A DNA stretch of 64,000 bases from Colocasia esculenta (GCA_014218235.1 CM024756.1:73840152-73904151); one strand, 5' to 3'. Shown: positions 42,343 to 55,112, counted from the first letter of the stretch. Translations and numbers: made by a program. Notes: generated from the letters alone by a model not told the origin.

Positions 42343-44935
42343 CTCCATTTCCAAGGCTCGCCGGCTGACATGGGCATTCATTCAAGTCGCGACGGGCTTA
42401 CGGTACGTGTTGATGAAGGTAAATGAAATGGTCCGACATTGTGGATGCGATTCTTCAGATTCCCAGTAACGCGTCGGGCATGTGGGACGCGACTAGGCCG
42501 CTTGGTCCTTAACACGGCGGCCTTGTATGACGCGATAGGAATTGCTTATTTACGAAATATGCCCAATTGCCAGTTTATGAACATGTCCGCTATGGGCGAT
42601 GCGATTATGATTCTACTTTGGCAGGTTTATAAATAAAATATGGAAAACTTTATCGCGTCGTATCGTGCCGACGCGTTTCAAATCAGACGCATCGGACTGT
42701 GCCGACACGATTAGGTACTAGACCTAAAAGTCATCACACTCAAGTGCCGTACCTCGAATCCCGAGGAATCTCTGAATCGCGTCCGCCTGAGCCGTCGCGA
42801 TTAGATCCCAGGCCTGAACCCTAGACCCCCGGAAGTCGTTGCATTTATGAGCCCACGTGCCAAATGAAGTCGCGTCAGGGTAGGTCGACGCATTTAGAAA
42901 TTACGGCGTGCTGTCCGATGCGATTCTGAAGGTGGCACGCAGGCTATAATCATCATGCTCTTGTCAAGTCAAGCGGGAAATGCGACACTTCTTAATCACG
43001 ACAGCCGTGGCAGACGCGTCTCCAATCAGAGATGCGTCCGCTGTAGCTGACACGATTTGAGTCTGTGTTGCCTATAAATACGGACCCGAGGGTCAGTTGT
43101 TCACGGGGTCCACTCAGGAACGGTGGAGCCCTGCCAGATTCTCGCCTCGACTCCCGAGCCAAGGAGAAGCCTCTACCGTTCCATGCCTTCCCCCTTGGAG
43201 TTCGGAGCCGGCGTCATCCTCCACGCACTTCGGAGTGAAGCGGAAGCGTCTTCCCCCTCTTCTTCCCGTCCATTCCGGCAGTGCCGTCGTGCCATCCACC
43301 ATTGGGGAAGCCCCCTCCCCTTTCTCTTTCTCTTTGTTTATCCACCTCCTCCGGGCCCCACGTGGCTCCCCTATACTCTTTTTGTGCACACACACTGCAT
43401 GCATACACACACACACACACCTATCTTTAGGGGTTTAAAATCCATCACCCAAGGTGTATTCTTCCCCAGTCATTCTTTTCTCTTTTATTTGAGGATTTGT
43501 ATACTCACGCGGCTAATCCCTTTTCCTTTTCGTCTATTTGTCAGGGTAATAACACGGAAAATGCCCTCTACCACGGCGGGCGTGCTCGTAGAGGAAGAGG
43601 AACCCACATCCCTCGCGCAATCTCCACACTCCAAAAGGTACTTTTCGCGATCACTTCTTCCACCCGCACCCTTTCGCGCGTGCATCTCTCCTTCGGCACC
43701 CTCGCGTGCCTGGCGATCACGTTTTCTTTTCTTTTCTATTTTTTTCCACACATTATTCATATCCACACACACACACACAACACCACCATTATTTTGTCCT
43801 CTTTGTGGACCGTCGCTCGGACCTCCCTACGAAAAGGGAACGAAAAGCATCTTCTACAAATTGGCGATCACGGTGGGACCTCGTTTGCGCTTTCCTTTTG
43901 ATTACCCCTCCTCCTTCGTGCCCCACATGGCACTCTCCTCGGCACCTTCGCGTGCCCCTCCTCCTTTATCTGCTTATACCCGTGGTGTGTGCATGCCTTG
44001 TATATTTTGATTTTTCTTCTTTCTTTTGACACATATATTGCTGTTTCCTGCATTTTTTTTCTGTTCTCGGGTGGCCTTCTATAATCGCGTCACTACAGAG
44101 GACGCATTTATAACACGCCCCATTTAACCGGATGCGTCTTGGTTTCTTATCGCAGAGGCTAAAGCCAACGTGTTTAGGGTTTGTGTCGCGGCGGCTAAGT
44201 TCGACGCGTCTCTGTATATCTTAATTTTATTTCCTGTACATCTTTCCTGCTTACTGCTTGTTACTGCTTTCTTTTTTTTTCTCGAGTGCCTGTTTGGAAT
44301 CACGTCCCATATAGAGGACGCATTTATAACGTGTCCACTTGACCAGAAGCGTTTCACTTTCTGCGGGGGCAGTAGCTGACATGGTTCTGTCTGACAGACC
44401 GTCCACAGGGACCGACCGTGGCGCTGACAGCCATCTGGGGCTTTCAGATCGCGGCCAGGTGACTGAACACGATTAAGTCAAATAGCGGCCGCTATACCGG
44501 ACGCGATTTGACTGACTAATAGAAACGCGCCCCCTTGCTGTCATTTTTCTATAATTGTTGCATACGGGCATACTGCATCGGTCGGAGGACTCCTTCCCTC
44601 ATATCCTAGGCTCCACCACCCTTCCGGTGAAGGCAAGCTCTCCATTGGGCATTCCGTCCCTTTGGACTAGCGAACCTTCTCCCAGAACCCCGTAAGTCTC
44701 CGTACCCGTGGATTCCCTCACGGCGGACGAGCTGGCGGTACCCCTCCGTTGACCCCGGTTAGATATCCATTGTGTGGTGAGAGGTGATTCTAATTGCATC
44801 CCGAAGTGTCATACTGTGCCCAACTAAGATCTCACCTAGAGTGACAAAACATTTCAATCCATTAATTAATTGTGAAACTCCCAAAAAAGCGTAAGCATCA
44901 TAACTTGTTTGAACCATATTGATTGATTAACATCT
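42343..44935 (+). repeat. CpG-rich LTR/leader of a Tat/Athila-like element
   Basis: Non-coding, dense in GACGCG, GCGATT and CCGAC words (42360-43070 and 44090-44530). There is a TATA box TATAAATA at 43073-43080, so this is probably U3-R-U5. Downstream of it comes a CT-rich transcribed leader with CA-repeat tracts (43386-43421, 43766-43780). A long ORF at 43123-44010 is of low complexity and has no domain; I do not call it a gene. LTR end and PBS could not be fixed. Element A inserted in its left part, so it continues at 511-875. Confidence 0.5.
43073..43080 (+). promoter_or_regulatory. Candidate TATA box of the Tat-like LTR
   Basis: TATAAATA followed by CGGACCC, just after the last of the GACGCG-type words, at the transition to a CT-rich transcribed leader. 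Confidence 0.5.
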
Positions 44936-46245
44936 TTGATTCAACTTGTGTGTTTTGCTTGCTTTGTTAAAATGGACCCACTTTTCATGCTAATCCTAAT
45001 TTGGACTATGAGGATAATTATATGGTCCATCCTTTCAATCCATGTCCGTCCATCTACCACCGTGAGGGACAACCTTCTACTTCCTATGGTTATATGCGCA
45101 CACTGCGCACTAACCAATTTGATGTCCCCTCACACTTGCCTCCACTTAAAACCCGGCAAGAGCCTTCCCCCCGCCAGGATCCCACTGTCCAAATTGTCCT
45201 GCATGCTCTTGATCAGCTCACCCCTCAACAACTCACTTGATTCAATCTTTGGTTGAGGGTTGTGACTCCCCCTCCTTCTCCTTCTCCCAGGCACCCACCT
45301 TTGTATATTCTGGCGACTTCGCCACATACCCCTGTACATTCTTCATCATCTCGGCCCCCTGGCCACTTGCACTCCCGTGCTCCAGTCTGTACAGACCACC
45401 CCTTGGGAGGGCCCATTAACTCAAGGCCACCCCCATGTACTCCCTCATATGCCCAGCAACAACCACTCCAACTGCGACATGCACTTCTCTAGAAACTGAA
45501 CGATCTGGATGGTCAATAAATAACTTTCCAATCCTAGGGTGACCCCGTCGCCGCCATGCCGGCTCTCCCTCAAATTTATATACATCCTTCGGAGATGCCG
45601 TCGGCATGGGTAATCCCTACCTTCATGTCAAGGAGTTTCTCTATGAGTCTCTTCGTTGGCAACGAGACCCAATCACCTTGCATATTTATTTAGAAAATCT
45701 CTTGACGGCCCCGCACTCGAATGGTACTACTCTTTAGAGCCAAGTGAGGCAAGGGACTTCCGCCCCTTACATAAAAATTCCTTCAAAGGTATAAAGACCG
45801 CGTTAGTCTTTATCTCTCTATCACGGATCTAGTATCCGAGAAGATGAGGGCTAACGAGGAATTTGTAAATTTTGCTGCCCAGTGGAGGTCAATGGTCACC
45901 CGCCTGCAACATGTGCTCTTGGAGTCAGAGCAAGTCAAAATAATCATATCTAACTTTGCTCCAAGGTTCAAGCACATCCTGGCCATGACCCAAATCGATA
46001 CGATGGAAGAGCTCTACGAGCGGGGACGTCCATTCAGACACATTTAATGATCCTCGATCGTAGATCTTTTCAATCAAATTAATATGAGAAAGAACGGATC
46101 AGTGGACGCCATCCACCATCCCCCTCGCCACCATACAACATCCCATCATCCACACCTCCGCAAACCCCATTTACCACAACATGCCTCACCCCAGGCGTCT
46201 ACTGATTCGTCCTCCTCGGACCAGCAACCTCCAACTGGGCCCTAC
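44936..46245 (+). pseudogene. Tat/Athila-like gypsy gag (frameshifted, cut by element D)
   Basis: Readable blocks are FHANPNLDYEDNYMVHPFNP near 44973-45032, then PTVQIVLHALDQLTPQQL near 45180. NPYLHVKEFLYESL lies near 45610, KSLDGPALEWYYSLEP near 45701, and NEEFVNFAAQWRSMVTRLQH to FAPRFKH near 45853-45980. The succession 'HVKEF', 'WYYSL', 'FVNFAAQWRSMV' is that of gag from non-chromodomain gypsy groups (Tat/Ogre/Athila), where this protein forms the capsid. Frames shift at least three times. The sequence is cut at 46245 by element D, and the remaining part lies beyond the window. The sub-family is uncertain. Confidence 0.65.
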
Positions 46246-46465
46246 TGTTGTGGTTGAGTGTAAATTCTTATCATTTCCCCCTATTTTGATGATGACAAGA
46301 AGTGATTTTAAAAGCAATTTAAAGAAACATGTCAAAAATATTTCACCTGAAACTTATATTCAAAAAAAAATGTTTCAAAGCACACCTATCATTTGCACTA
46401 ATAATAAAATATTTACTAATGATATATGTGTTTAAATTTCAGGTACAAACCCTTTTGCAAAGATG

Positions 46466-46924
46466 TGTCGACACATCCTTCCATGGTGTCGACACAACAA
46501 CACAGATTCAAAGGCAAAGGTGAAGAAATATTGAGACTGTGTCGACACAAGTCAAGAGTGTGTCGACACAAGTTGCAGTTTTTCAGGAATAAGTGTACCC
46601 AGGTTGACACACTCTAGCAGGTCGACACTGGACCCCAGTTCCCAGAACAGCAAGTTTGCAGAATTGGGACAGAGGTCGACACACTCTCAGAGCAGGTCGA
46701 CACTGGACCCAGTTCCCAGAACAGCTAGTTTGCAGAATTGGACAGCAGGTCGACACACTCTCAGAGCAGGTCGACACTGGACCAGTTCCCGAACAGCTAG
46801 TTTGCAGATTGGGACAGCAGGTCGACACACTCTCAGAAGCAGGTCGACACGGGACCTTCTTCCCAGAACATCAGTTCTCATATTTGGGACAGTGTGTGAC
46901 ACACCACCACCAGGGAGGTCGACA
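46466..46924. repeat. GTCGAC array in the D 5' LTR
   Basis: Pairs with core starts 20-22 bp apart; the first pair is exactly 21. The tandem unit of about 73 bp is present in about 3.5 copies, as in C. Two cores have decayed (GTTGACAC near 46603, GTGTGACAC near 46895). Confidence 0.9.
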
Positions 46925-47040
46925 CACTACGGAAAGTTTGCAACTTAAAGTGGATGGCCGCCACGTGTCAGCCCAGACCGATGGGGTATCATAGGATCGT
47001 GTGCCCTTATACCTAAAGGGTATCTTTGGACTCTTTTGGG

Positions 47041-47048
47041 TATAAAAG
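47041..47048 (+). promoter_or_regulatory. TATA box of the D 5' LTR
   Basis: TATAAAAG in the same context as in C, about 115 bp after the last GTCGAC core. Confidence 0.75.
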
Positions 47049-48056
47049 GTCCTCTATTGGCCATCCATCCAAGTGTGAGACCCAACAAAGCTCTTAGAGC
47101 CTCCTGGAAGTTTCCTGGCGGCTACAAGAGGTTGTCTCCCCCTCTGCTCTACGAGTGCTTCCAGAAGATCAATTCTCACCAATTCAAGTGTGAGAATTGG
47201 AGTGTGATTCTGAAGACCTCTGAAGCATCCCAAGGAAGCAGATCCTGTAGAAGCCTCGTTGGAGAAGAACTCAAGGAAGATCCAACAACTCCAAAGTGCA
47301 GAGCATCGGTTTTGGACTTCAAGACTGCAAGCCCTTCCCAATCCAAGCTTCTACAAGGGAGTACACTGAAGAACGAAGCTATAATATAATTCAATGTACT
47401 TCTGTTCTTCTGAGATATCTTTTGAGATTATGCAAGTGCTTCTGCATAGCTCTCATTAGTGTTCTCATTTTCGACTAGATCTTGCTAGAGGGTCTATGTA
47501 TTGAGTTGGGGTGTCTTAGAACCATTGTGTGAGCATTGTGCTCAAGTTGTGTGAGCATTGTGCTCAGGTGTTGTGAACCGTCGTGCTCAGTTTGAGTTGT
47601 CTAACTCAAGGTTGTGTTGAGCAGTCTTGCTCAGTGGTTCTAGAGTAGTTTGCTCTAGAAGTTGTGTGAGTTGTAAGCTCTCAGTGTTGGAGTTGTCAGG
47701 CTCCAGTGGGTGTGTACCCGGTTGTTTTAGTGAATCCTCACAGGGTGTGGAGGGGTGGATGTAGGAATCACTTGGGTGATTTCCGAACCACCTAAAAATC
47801 CTTGTGCACTTGTCTATCTGTGGTTTGATTTCATTACCGTTAGATGCTTGCATAGGATCGTTTAAGGTTACTTAATCAAACTGATTTCATATCTATTTTT
47901 ACCAACTCACTCAAATCTCATCAGATCTGTGGTTTTTCACTGATAAAATTGCCTTGATTCAAAGTGTTTTAAACTGTTTAAGCTCCGCAGAAAGTGGCAT
48001 AGATCTATTCATCCCCCCTTCTAGATCTTATCCACCCTTTTCCTCGATCCTTCAAT

Positions 48057-48068
48057 TGGTATCAGAGC
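48057..48068 (+). promoter_or_regulatory. Element D primer binding site
   Basis: TGGTATCAGAGC two bases after the LTR end, identical to that of C. Confidence 0.92.
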
Positions 48069-48169
48069 GGGTTACTTTGATCTGATTTGATCTGAGCAAT
48101 TTTTGTTTTGAGTGTTGGTGTTTGAGTGTTTGCCTGTTTGTTGCTAAGCATTTTCTTCTGGATAGAGTC

Positions 48170-49860
48170 ATGGATTCCAAAGGTTTCATAGCTGAGGGTC
48201 ATTCCATAAATAGGCCACCATCTTTAATGGGACGGACTATTCTTACTGGAAAAACAGAATGCAAGTATTCTTAAGGGCCCAGAACTATGAGATCTGGAAA
48301 GTAGTAGAAGTGGGTCCCTATGAAAACCAGGGAGAAGAAGACACCTGGACTAGGGAACAAATAAGGAAAGCTACATTGAATTATAGTGCCATGAACATGA
48401 TTCAATGTGCTGTCCATCCCAAGGAGTATTCGAGAATTCAATGTGCAAATCTGCCAAAGAGATGTGGGATAAACTCGAATTACTCTATGAGGGAACATCT
48501 CAAGTGAAGGAGACTAAGGCAAATATTTTAGTTTCAGAATATGAACTGTTCATGATGAAGTCTAACGAAAATATTTCTGAAATGTTTGCCAGGTTCATGG
48601 TGATTGTGAATGGATTGAAGGCCTGGGTAAGGAATATACAGATGCAGACTTGGTAAGAAAAATTTTACGTTCACTTTCTTCAATTGGCATACAAAGGCCA
48701 CTGGCATTGAAGATTCAAAAGATCTGTCCAAAATTTCTTTGGATGAATTGATGGATCCTTAATGACATATGAAATCAACTTAAAAAGAAATGAAGAACAC
48801 ATAATTAAGACCAAGCCTATGGCACTTAGGCCTCTTCAAGCAATAAAGATAAAGTCAGAGAGAAAACAAGTTCTGAGGAGTCTGAGTCAAATGAGGATGA
48901 AATTGCCCTCATGACTAGGCAATTCAGAAAATTCTTGAAATACAGAAAAGGAAAAATGTCTGGGAAAAAGAAGTCTTTCTCAGGTAAGAAAAACACTTTC
49001 TTTTCTAATTTCAACAAGAATCACAAAATTGACGAAAATATTGTCTGTTACAGGTGCAACAAACCAGGACACATGAAGGGAGAGTGTCATGAGAACAAGA
49101 AGGATAAGCACAAGAAATTCCAGAAGTACAAGAAGACAAAGGCCATGGTGGCCACTGGTCGACGAAGACTCAAGTGAGGAAGAAGAAGAGAAGAAATCCT
49201 CAAGCTCTGAAAGTGAGGAGGTTGCTTCATGGCCAACAGCACAGATGAAAAGGTAAATACTTCCTTTGAAGACTTTACTGTTGAAGATTGGCAGGATGTG
49301 TATGCAGAACTGGTTGAAAGATATTCTGAAATGAGAAAAGAAAACAAAACACATCAAAAAAAAAAATGAAATCTTTACCATAACCAATCTTCAAACCATA
49401 GAACTTGTGAACTGGAAACTGAAGTAACAGAATGCTTGAAGAAAAAGAAAATCTCCTGAACCTTATTGATGAACTAAAACTGCCTCTCAAAAGGCCTCCC
49501 AAGATTCAAAAAACTTAACTGAAAAGCTGGAAATTGAAAAACAAGAAAAACAACAGAAAATTAAAGAAATGAAGCTCTTAAAAACCAGCTAAAAGAAAGG
49601 GATGAAGTTATCCAAACCTTCACAAAAGGTAAAGATAACTTAGAGGCATTGCTAGGAACCACCATGACAACCACCCCATGGATTAGGATTCAACAAAAAG
49701 AAACCCATCAAAGACAAATCTGGTGAGAAAAGAACAAAGCACCACTAATTAAATTTGTCAAGTGTCCTAATCTTGAAAACACAGAAATTCAACAAACAGC
49801 AAACAAAACTCAAACAAAACATCAAAAAATTCAAAAACTCAAAAACAAAAGAAGACAACC
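48170..49860 (+). pseudogene. Element D gag
   Basis: The start is the ATG giving MDSKGFIAEGHS, as in C. The UBN2-type capsid region lies in three frames up to about 48770. The region 48911-49174 is open and gives the Lys-rich lead-in (KYRKGKMSGKKKSFSGKK) and an intact CCHC knuckle (CYRCNKPGHMKGEC, 49046-49087). The acidic Ser/Glu stretch and Lys/Glu-rich coiled coil follow in broken frames to about 49660. D is open across the C frameshift at 29840 but has its own breaks near 48230, 48437, 48625 and 49160. A run of A at 49357-49366 is a likely homopolymer error. Confidence 0.9.
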
Positions 49861-49862
49861 AG

Positions 49863-49950
49863 GTCGACTCAGTCTCCTGACAGGTCGACACCAGTCCACA
49901 AGAGAAGGCTTCTGTGGCTGTTGTGTTGACACCAGTCAAGACAGGTCGAC
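49863..49950 (+). repeat. GTCGAC pairs in the gag-pol region of D
   Basis: GTCGAC at about 49863 and 49884 (21 bp apart), then a decayed GTTGAC near 49923 and GTCGAC near 49944 (about 21 bp apart). The pattern matches C at 31377-31468, with one CpG lost. Confidence 0.85.
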
Positions 49951-50299
49951 CTGCTCAACATCAAAAGCTGCAAACAACTCAACCAAAAATTCAGATAAAA
50001 ATTTGAAAAAGAGAAAAATCAAAATAAAAATTCATGAAAAACCTTGGACCTCCAAGACAACATTTCAAGATGATGGATCAGTCCTTGGAGCCAATGGTAT
50101 AACAACCCTGTTGGTATAATCCTCAATGCTTCATCCAAATCTTTGGATGTACCAACAAAATCCTGGATTCCCCTCCTCATCTGAAACTCAATTTTCAAAT
50201 GAAAAACTCCCCTCCTACCAAAAACAAAAATGATGGTGCTTTCATTCCTAAGAAAAAGAACAACTAAAAAGACTGAAACCACCAATTTAACAAAACAAA

Positions 50300-51200
50300 A
50301 TAAAAAACAAGTCAATTGGGTGAGAAAGGATTTACTAACAATGTCCAAACATTCTGATGGTCCAACTCTGTTGGGTACCAAAATCTTCTCCACTGATCTT
50401 GTTGCAGGAAGGTCGTGCACCCAACTCCAATGTATGATTCCTTGACAGTGGGTGTTCACGACACATGACAGGAGATAGAGCCAAATTCTCATTCCTGCTT
50501 GAAAAGGAGGGAGGGTCAGTTACATTTGGAGGTAAAAATAAAGGAAAGATCATTGGATGGGAAGGTTGGTCAAACTTCTTCAACTCAGTAGATAATGTTT
50601 TATTAGTTGATGGTCTTGATTATAATCTGCTCAGTATCAGCCAACTATGTGACAAAGGTCACAAAGTTGTGTTTGAATCTGATTTTTGTAAGATAATTGA
50701 CTCATCATCTGATAAAATCAAATTCTTTGGAAAAAGAGAAAATAATGTCTACATGATCAACCTAAATAAAAACTTTTCTGAAAATCTTTGTTTTGTTGCA
50801 AATAAAGATGAAATTGCATGGACTTGGCACAAAAGACTTGGCCATGCAAGTTTCAGAACAATGGATAGTTATTAAGATTGAATTTGGTTTAAGGGTCTTC
50901 CTGAATCCTTCTCTAAAGTTGAAATCAAGTTTGTGGGATATGTGCTAAGGAAAAAACAAACTAGAAATCTTTTAAAACTTCAATGAGGTACTTACATCTA
51001 GGCCACTAGAACTTCTTCACATGGACCTTTTTGGGCCAACAAGAGTTCTAAGCTAAGTGGCAAAAGATATGGGTTTGTAATCATCGATGATTTTACTAGA
51101 TTTACTTGGGTTATCTTTCTATCCCACAAAAGATACTTGCCTGAATTCAGGAATTCTGTACCACTATCTTAACAACTTATCCATATAAAATCAAAACATT
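50300..51200 (+). pseudogene. Element D protease and start of integrase
   Basis: The catalytic block FLDSGCSRHMTGD is present, but the Trp codon before it is TGA (50435-50437), a nonsense change relative to C. The stretch 50465-50872 is open through LLVDGLDYNLLSISQLCDKG and the pre-integrase motif TWHKRLGHASF. The integrase starts with HMDLFGP near 51018 and IIDDFTRFTWVIF near 51080, in shifted frames. It is interrupted at 51200 by element E, just before the second catalytic Asp. Confidence 0.9.
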
Positions 51201-54200
51201 GGTAAGACCCTCGAAATTCCGTCGTATTTTTCGTATTACGTGTGTATATGTGGTGGAGTATGTATGTACGTATTTACGTAGATATTAAAATAGTATAAAT
51301 ATGTGTACATGTGTTATATTAACGTAAATAATGTAGATATTGCATGGGATAGTATGAATATAATACATGTACATATGCATGATAGAGGCTAGTATGCATG
51401 GTTTTCTGCACAATTAGGGTTCTGGCGAAGGCCACCTTGGCGTCAAGCCCAGGCCGTTGAGCCAGTGTCAGCGTCCAGACATGGACGCCAGCACTAGCTC
51501 CGGCGTCCAGCGATCTGGACGCCAACCTCTCTGACCTGCATGCGCAGCAGAGCTGCTATCTTCTGAAGCAAGGCATGGCAGCCATTGGGGGAATGTTCCC
51601 CAATGGCTCTGAGGGTGTCCCATCACCCTAGTGAGTGGGGGGAAGACCCTCCTTAGGTCTGAACCCGAACTAGTCTCTCCCCACTTCTCATTTCACCTGT
51701 GAGAGGAGGAAAAGAAGAGAGAAAACCTAGAGCTTCCTGTGAGAAAACCTGAGGTTTGGAGGCTTTGATCCGGCGATCCAAGGCTTCTTCTGGAGATCTA
51801 CTTCGACAAGGAGGAAGACAACATAACCGGCTAACATCCCGGCCCTGGATTTCAGAGGGGAGCATCACAGAAGCCGGAGTGGAGGCATCTTGGAGGCTTC
51901 TTGGGACTGCCAAGGAGAGCTTCTCCAACTAATTTGATCCCTTTAGGAGTTTTTCCAAAGGCAAGTAACCTGTCATTGATGTCCCCGTATGAGTCTAGGA
52001 TGTTTCTATTATTTTTGTGGAATTTATCTCGAGTCCTAGACCCTCCATTCACCCCATTTTCAGAGCTCGGGTCTGTGTCTTCTGCACAGACCTGAGTAGA
52101 CGGCAAGGTCCCTGGACGCCCAGTTCCTCCTTGGCGTCCATCGACCATGCCGCTGACTCTGAGTCAGCGGCCAGAGACCGCCGTTAGTTCTTCTGGGCAG
52201 AACCGTGAGCTGTTCTGTCCCACTTCTACAGTTAATTTCGGTATGTTTATGCGATTAGGATATATGGTAATCTATAAGCTATGTACATTATGTATTGTGG
52301 TTGTGGATGTGTGTGGGTTGTGTGATGAATGTGGTTAATGGTGTCTTGTAAGCATGTGAGCATGACTTGTAGACCATTTTTTGCAAGTCCATGATTTATG
52401 ATTTAGATTAAGCGAATGCCTAAATTTCGGTCTAATCATGATGAGTTGTGGGTCATGTGTGTATGTTCTGAAATTTAGGAAGTCCATACATGCTTGTGGA
52501 ATTGTTAATAGTGTGTTCGGAAAAAAAAGGAAAACATGTAAAAATGTTTTGTGGCAAAGATTATAGATGTATGAATTAGGATGATGTGGTATTCTAAATT
52601 CATGCATATGTTAGTAGTTCTGTGCAAAACAGTAAGTGGATAAATGTAAATGGGTTAGACCATGTTAGCTTAAATTGTGAATAATATGCAAATTGGTGTT
52701 GATTTTCTATAAATCCTATTTAGCTCAGAAAAATCTGAAAAATTGAGGGTATGATCATGAGCCCGAAAACAGTCTGTGGTTAAATTTGCAGACCAATTGG
52801 ACCCGTAAATAGAGAGATATGAGTTTTCATGTGAAATGTGAATAATGTGCATACGATCACAACGTGATTAGATTTTGTTTAAATCAGCATGATTTGGATG
52901 TTTACTGTGTGTTAAAACCTGAAACTCTGTAGTACCATGTTAGTAAAAACAGAGGAGTTCATGTGAGTGAGGAAGTGAATGTGATGAGAAGTGTAAAGTG
53001 TGAAAACCATGTGTAAAACGTTAATTGAGTAAAAGTGTAAATTGTGCCAATGTGATACGTTCCGAGAAGGCAGTGGAACTGTATCAGGGAAAAGTCCCCT
53101 GAGAAAGTTCATTGTGTTAAGTGACCCTAAGGGCATTAGGGGGAAATCCTGGAGGTGGACAAGTACCACTGGTTAGGGTGGAGACTTGTTCTCCCGGTCT
53201 GCGCAGTCCAAGAGTCACCATTGCATTGCCTAGATGGTGCCTATGTGTTATGTGATGTGAATGTGTCCTTCTTGGTGGTTTGGACTATGTGTCACGGCAC
53301 TAAAATATGTGTAAAGTGTAATGTGTAAAGTGTATGTGACCATGTGTAAATGTGTAAGTGATATGTGAATGTGTATGTGTAAAGTGTAACCATGTGAAAA
53401 GGGGAAAATGTGAAAAAGGAAAAAAATGGGAAATTATAGAGTGTATTGAAACCATGTGAGGCTAAATCTGAAACCGTATGAATTCAGAAAATGCATGTTA
53501 GCAATTCCGTTTATGTGTGCCAAGTGTTTAGAATCCATGATTAGGACAATGATGAGTATGTGTGCAAAGTGGCATGATGGTTTGTTCATGTGTTATGTTC
53601 TAAGCCACATTGTAGCTTTCATGTGTAGGTTTATAGTCTTTGAACCATGTGAAATCAGCAACCTAAAGCATGTTAAGAAGTTATGTATGTACTTATAAAC
53701 ATGTGGAATCCATGAGCTGGTTTTCCCGTTCATGTATGTAAATATCCATGTTGATAACTCTCATGTTTGACGCTTTATAAGGTTAAAATTTATAAGTGAA
53801 GGATTAGAGACCATGTGATAGGTGAATGTTATATTTTGAAATCTGAAAGCATGTGCTATGAGAAAAATGGTAGAACCTCATGGTAGGTTGAAACTTAAAT
53901 GGACGAGCATGCTATGTGTTGCTAATTGTATGTGCTTGTAGAAACCACTAGGACTTGTACGTGTATATCATGTGTAGTGTTACTTGCTGAGTCTTTAAGA
54001 CTCACTCTTGCTTCGGCGTACAGGTTTAGACGGTGACGAGACCTTCGTGGAGGAGACAGTGGAGACAGACTCCGAGCGCGGAGTTTAGCTTGTGGAGTCG
54101 TGCACCCCTTTTGTTGTAGTCTTCATAGTATGTACTTGGAACATTGTATTAGAATTATCATGAGAAGAATGTATTATGTGGACATTATGTATTTCCATTT

Positions 54201-54436
54201 CAGTAATTTAATTTATGTGAACTTTGGTTCCTTTTTGCAAATTGTAAACTGCATGTATGTTTAATGTGGATGATGAATGAATGGAGATAGTTCTCTTTTA
54301 CTTCCGCTACTCTGTTATTTATATTCGCGTGTATCTCAGCTGTTGTATCGTTGGGTAAATGTCCCACTGTGACTGGCAGCACTCGCTATATCGACGTGGG
54401 TCGGTATGACCGTACGGTGTAACGAGGGCCGTCACA
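51201..54436 (+). repeat. Element E 5' LTR
   Basis: Carries GGACGCC/GGCGTCC words at 51430-51525 and 52105-52145 and an ATGTG/GTGTAAA-rich low-complexity tract at 53280-53420. A large apparently non-coding region makes up the rest. It ends GTCACA. No TATA box was assigned. Confidence 0.94.
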
Positions 54437-54441
54437 GAGAT

Positions 54442-54453
54442 TGGTATCAGAGC
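54442..54453 (+). promoter_or_regulatory. Element E primer binding site (initiator tRNA-Met)
   Basis: TGGTATCAGAGC, six bases from the LTR end. Confidence 0.92.
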
Positions 54454-54835
54454 GACCAGTTGAGATTGCACATGAATATAACTGAGTCATCATCCCCATT
54501 GCATGCTAAGTATGTCCACATGTGTAGGAAACACACTAATAAGAAGTGAAAAGTTAGATAAGAAAATGGTCAGAAAATTTAGTAACCTAGCTCTAATTAG
54601 TGGCTGAAATTTTATGACAGCCATGGCTTCCCGTGGACGACGTGGAGGTGCGCCAGCTCGCGACGACGAGCAGAGGCATGATGATCAGGGGAGCAACAGG
54701 CCCCAGCACCGCGAGGCCCTGTGCTTCCCCCACCGCCGCCAGTGGATTATGGAGTGTTCATGCAAGGTCTGGTGCAAGCCATGCAGACCCAGGCAAACAA
54801 CTCAGGCAGCACTTCAGGCCCAGTTGGAGGCCCAG

Positions 54836-54922
54836 GTAAATTAATAAAACAACTTAAGTAGTCTGCTAATTGAATTGTGTGATATTGTGTTTATCGTATA
54901 TTGTTATTGCTTAATGTAGCAG
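54836..54922 (+). other. Candidate intron 1 in the gag of E
   Basis: 87 bp, strongly AT-rich, bounded by CCCAG|GTAAAT and TGTAGCAG|GC. CTTAAT near 54910 could be a branch point. It separates QAQLEAQ from the next Gln/Gly/Pro stretch. Splicing is inferred. Confidence 0.55.
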
Positions 54923-55112
54923 GCTCAGGCCCCGCTCAGGACCATGGTGGACCTTCCATCATGGAGCGATTCAAGAGGATGACCCCACCCTCTTTTAAGG
55001 GGGAGAGTGATCCGCTTTTGGCAGAAAGCTGGATGAGGGAGACCGAGAAATCTTCCGAGCTATCAGGTGTCCTGACGAGGACAAGGTGACCTTAGCCACC
55101 TACATGCTACAG

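Larger units (their letters stand above)
46246..48054 (+). repeat. Element D 5' LTR
   Basis: 1809 bp, colinear with both LTRs of C. GTCGAC array at 46466-46924, TATA box at 47041-47048, end GATCCTTCA at 48054. It is clearly diverged from C (for example GTCAGCCCAGACC against GTCTGCCTAGGGC near 46967), so it was not copied from C recently. Confidence 0.93.

Noticed and set aside
43123..44010. A 295-codon open frame (plus strand)
   Set aside because: Composition follows the CT-rich and CA-repeat DNA. No domain is visible and other frames are equally open. I take it as a leader artefact, not a protein gene.
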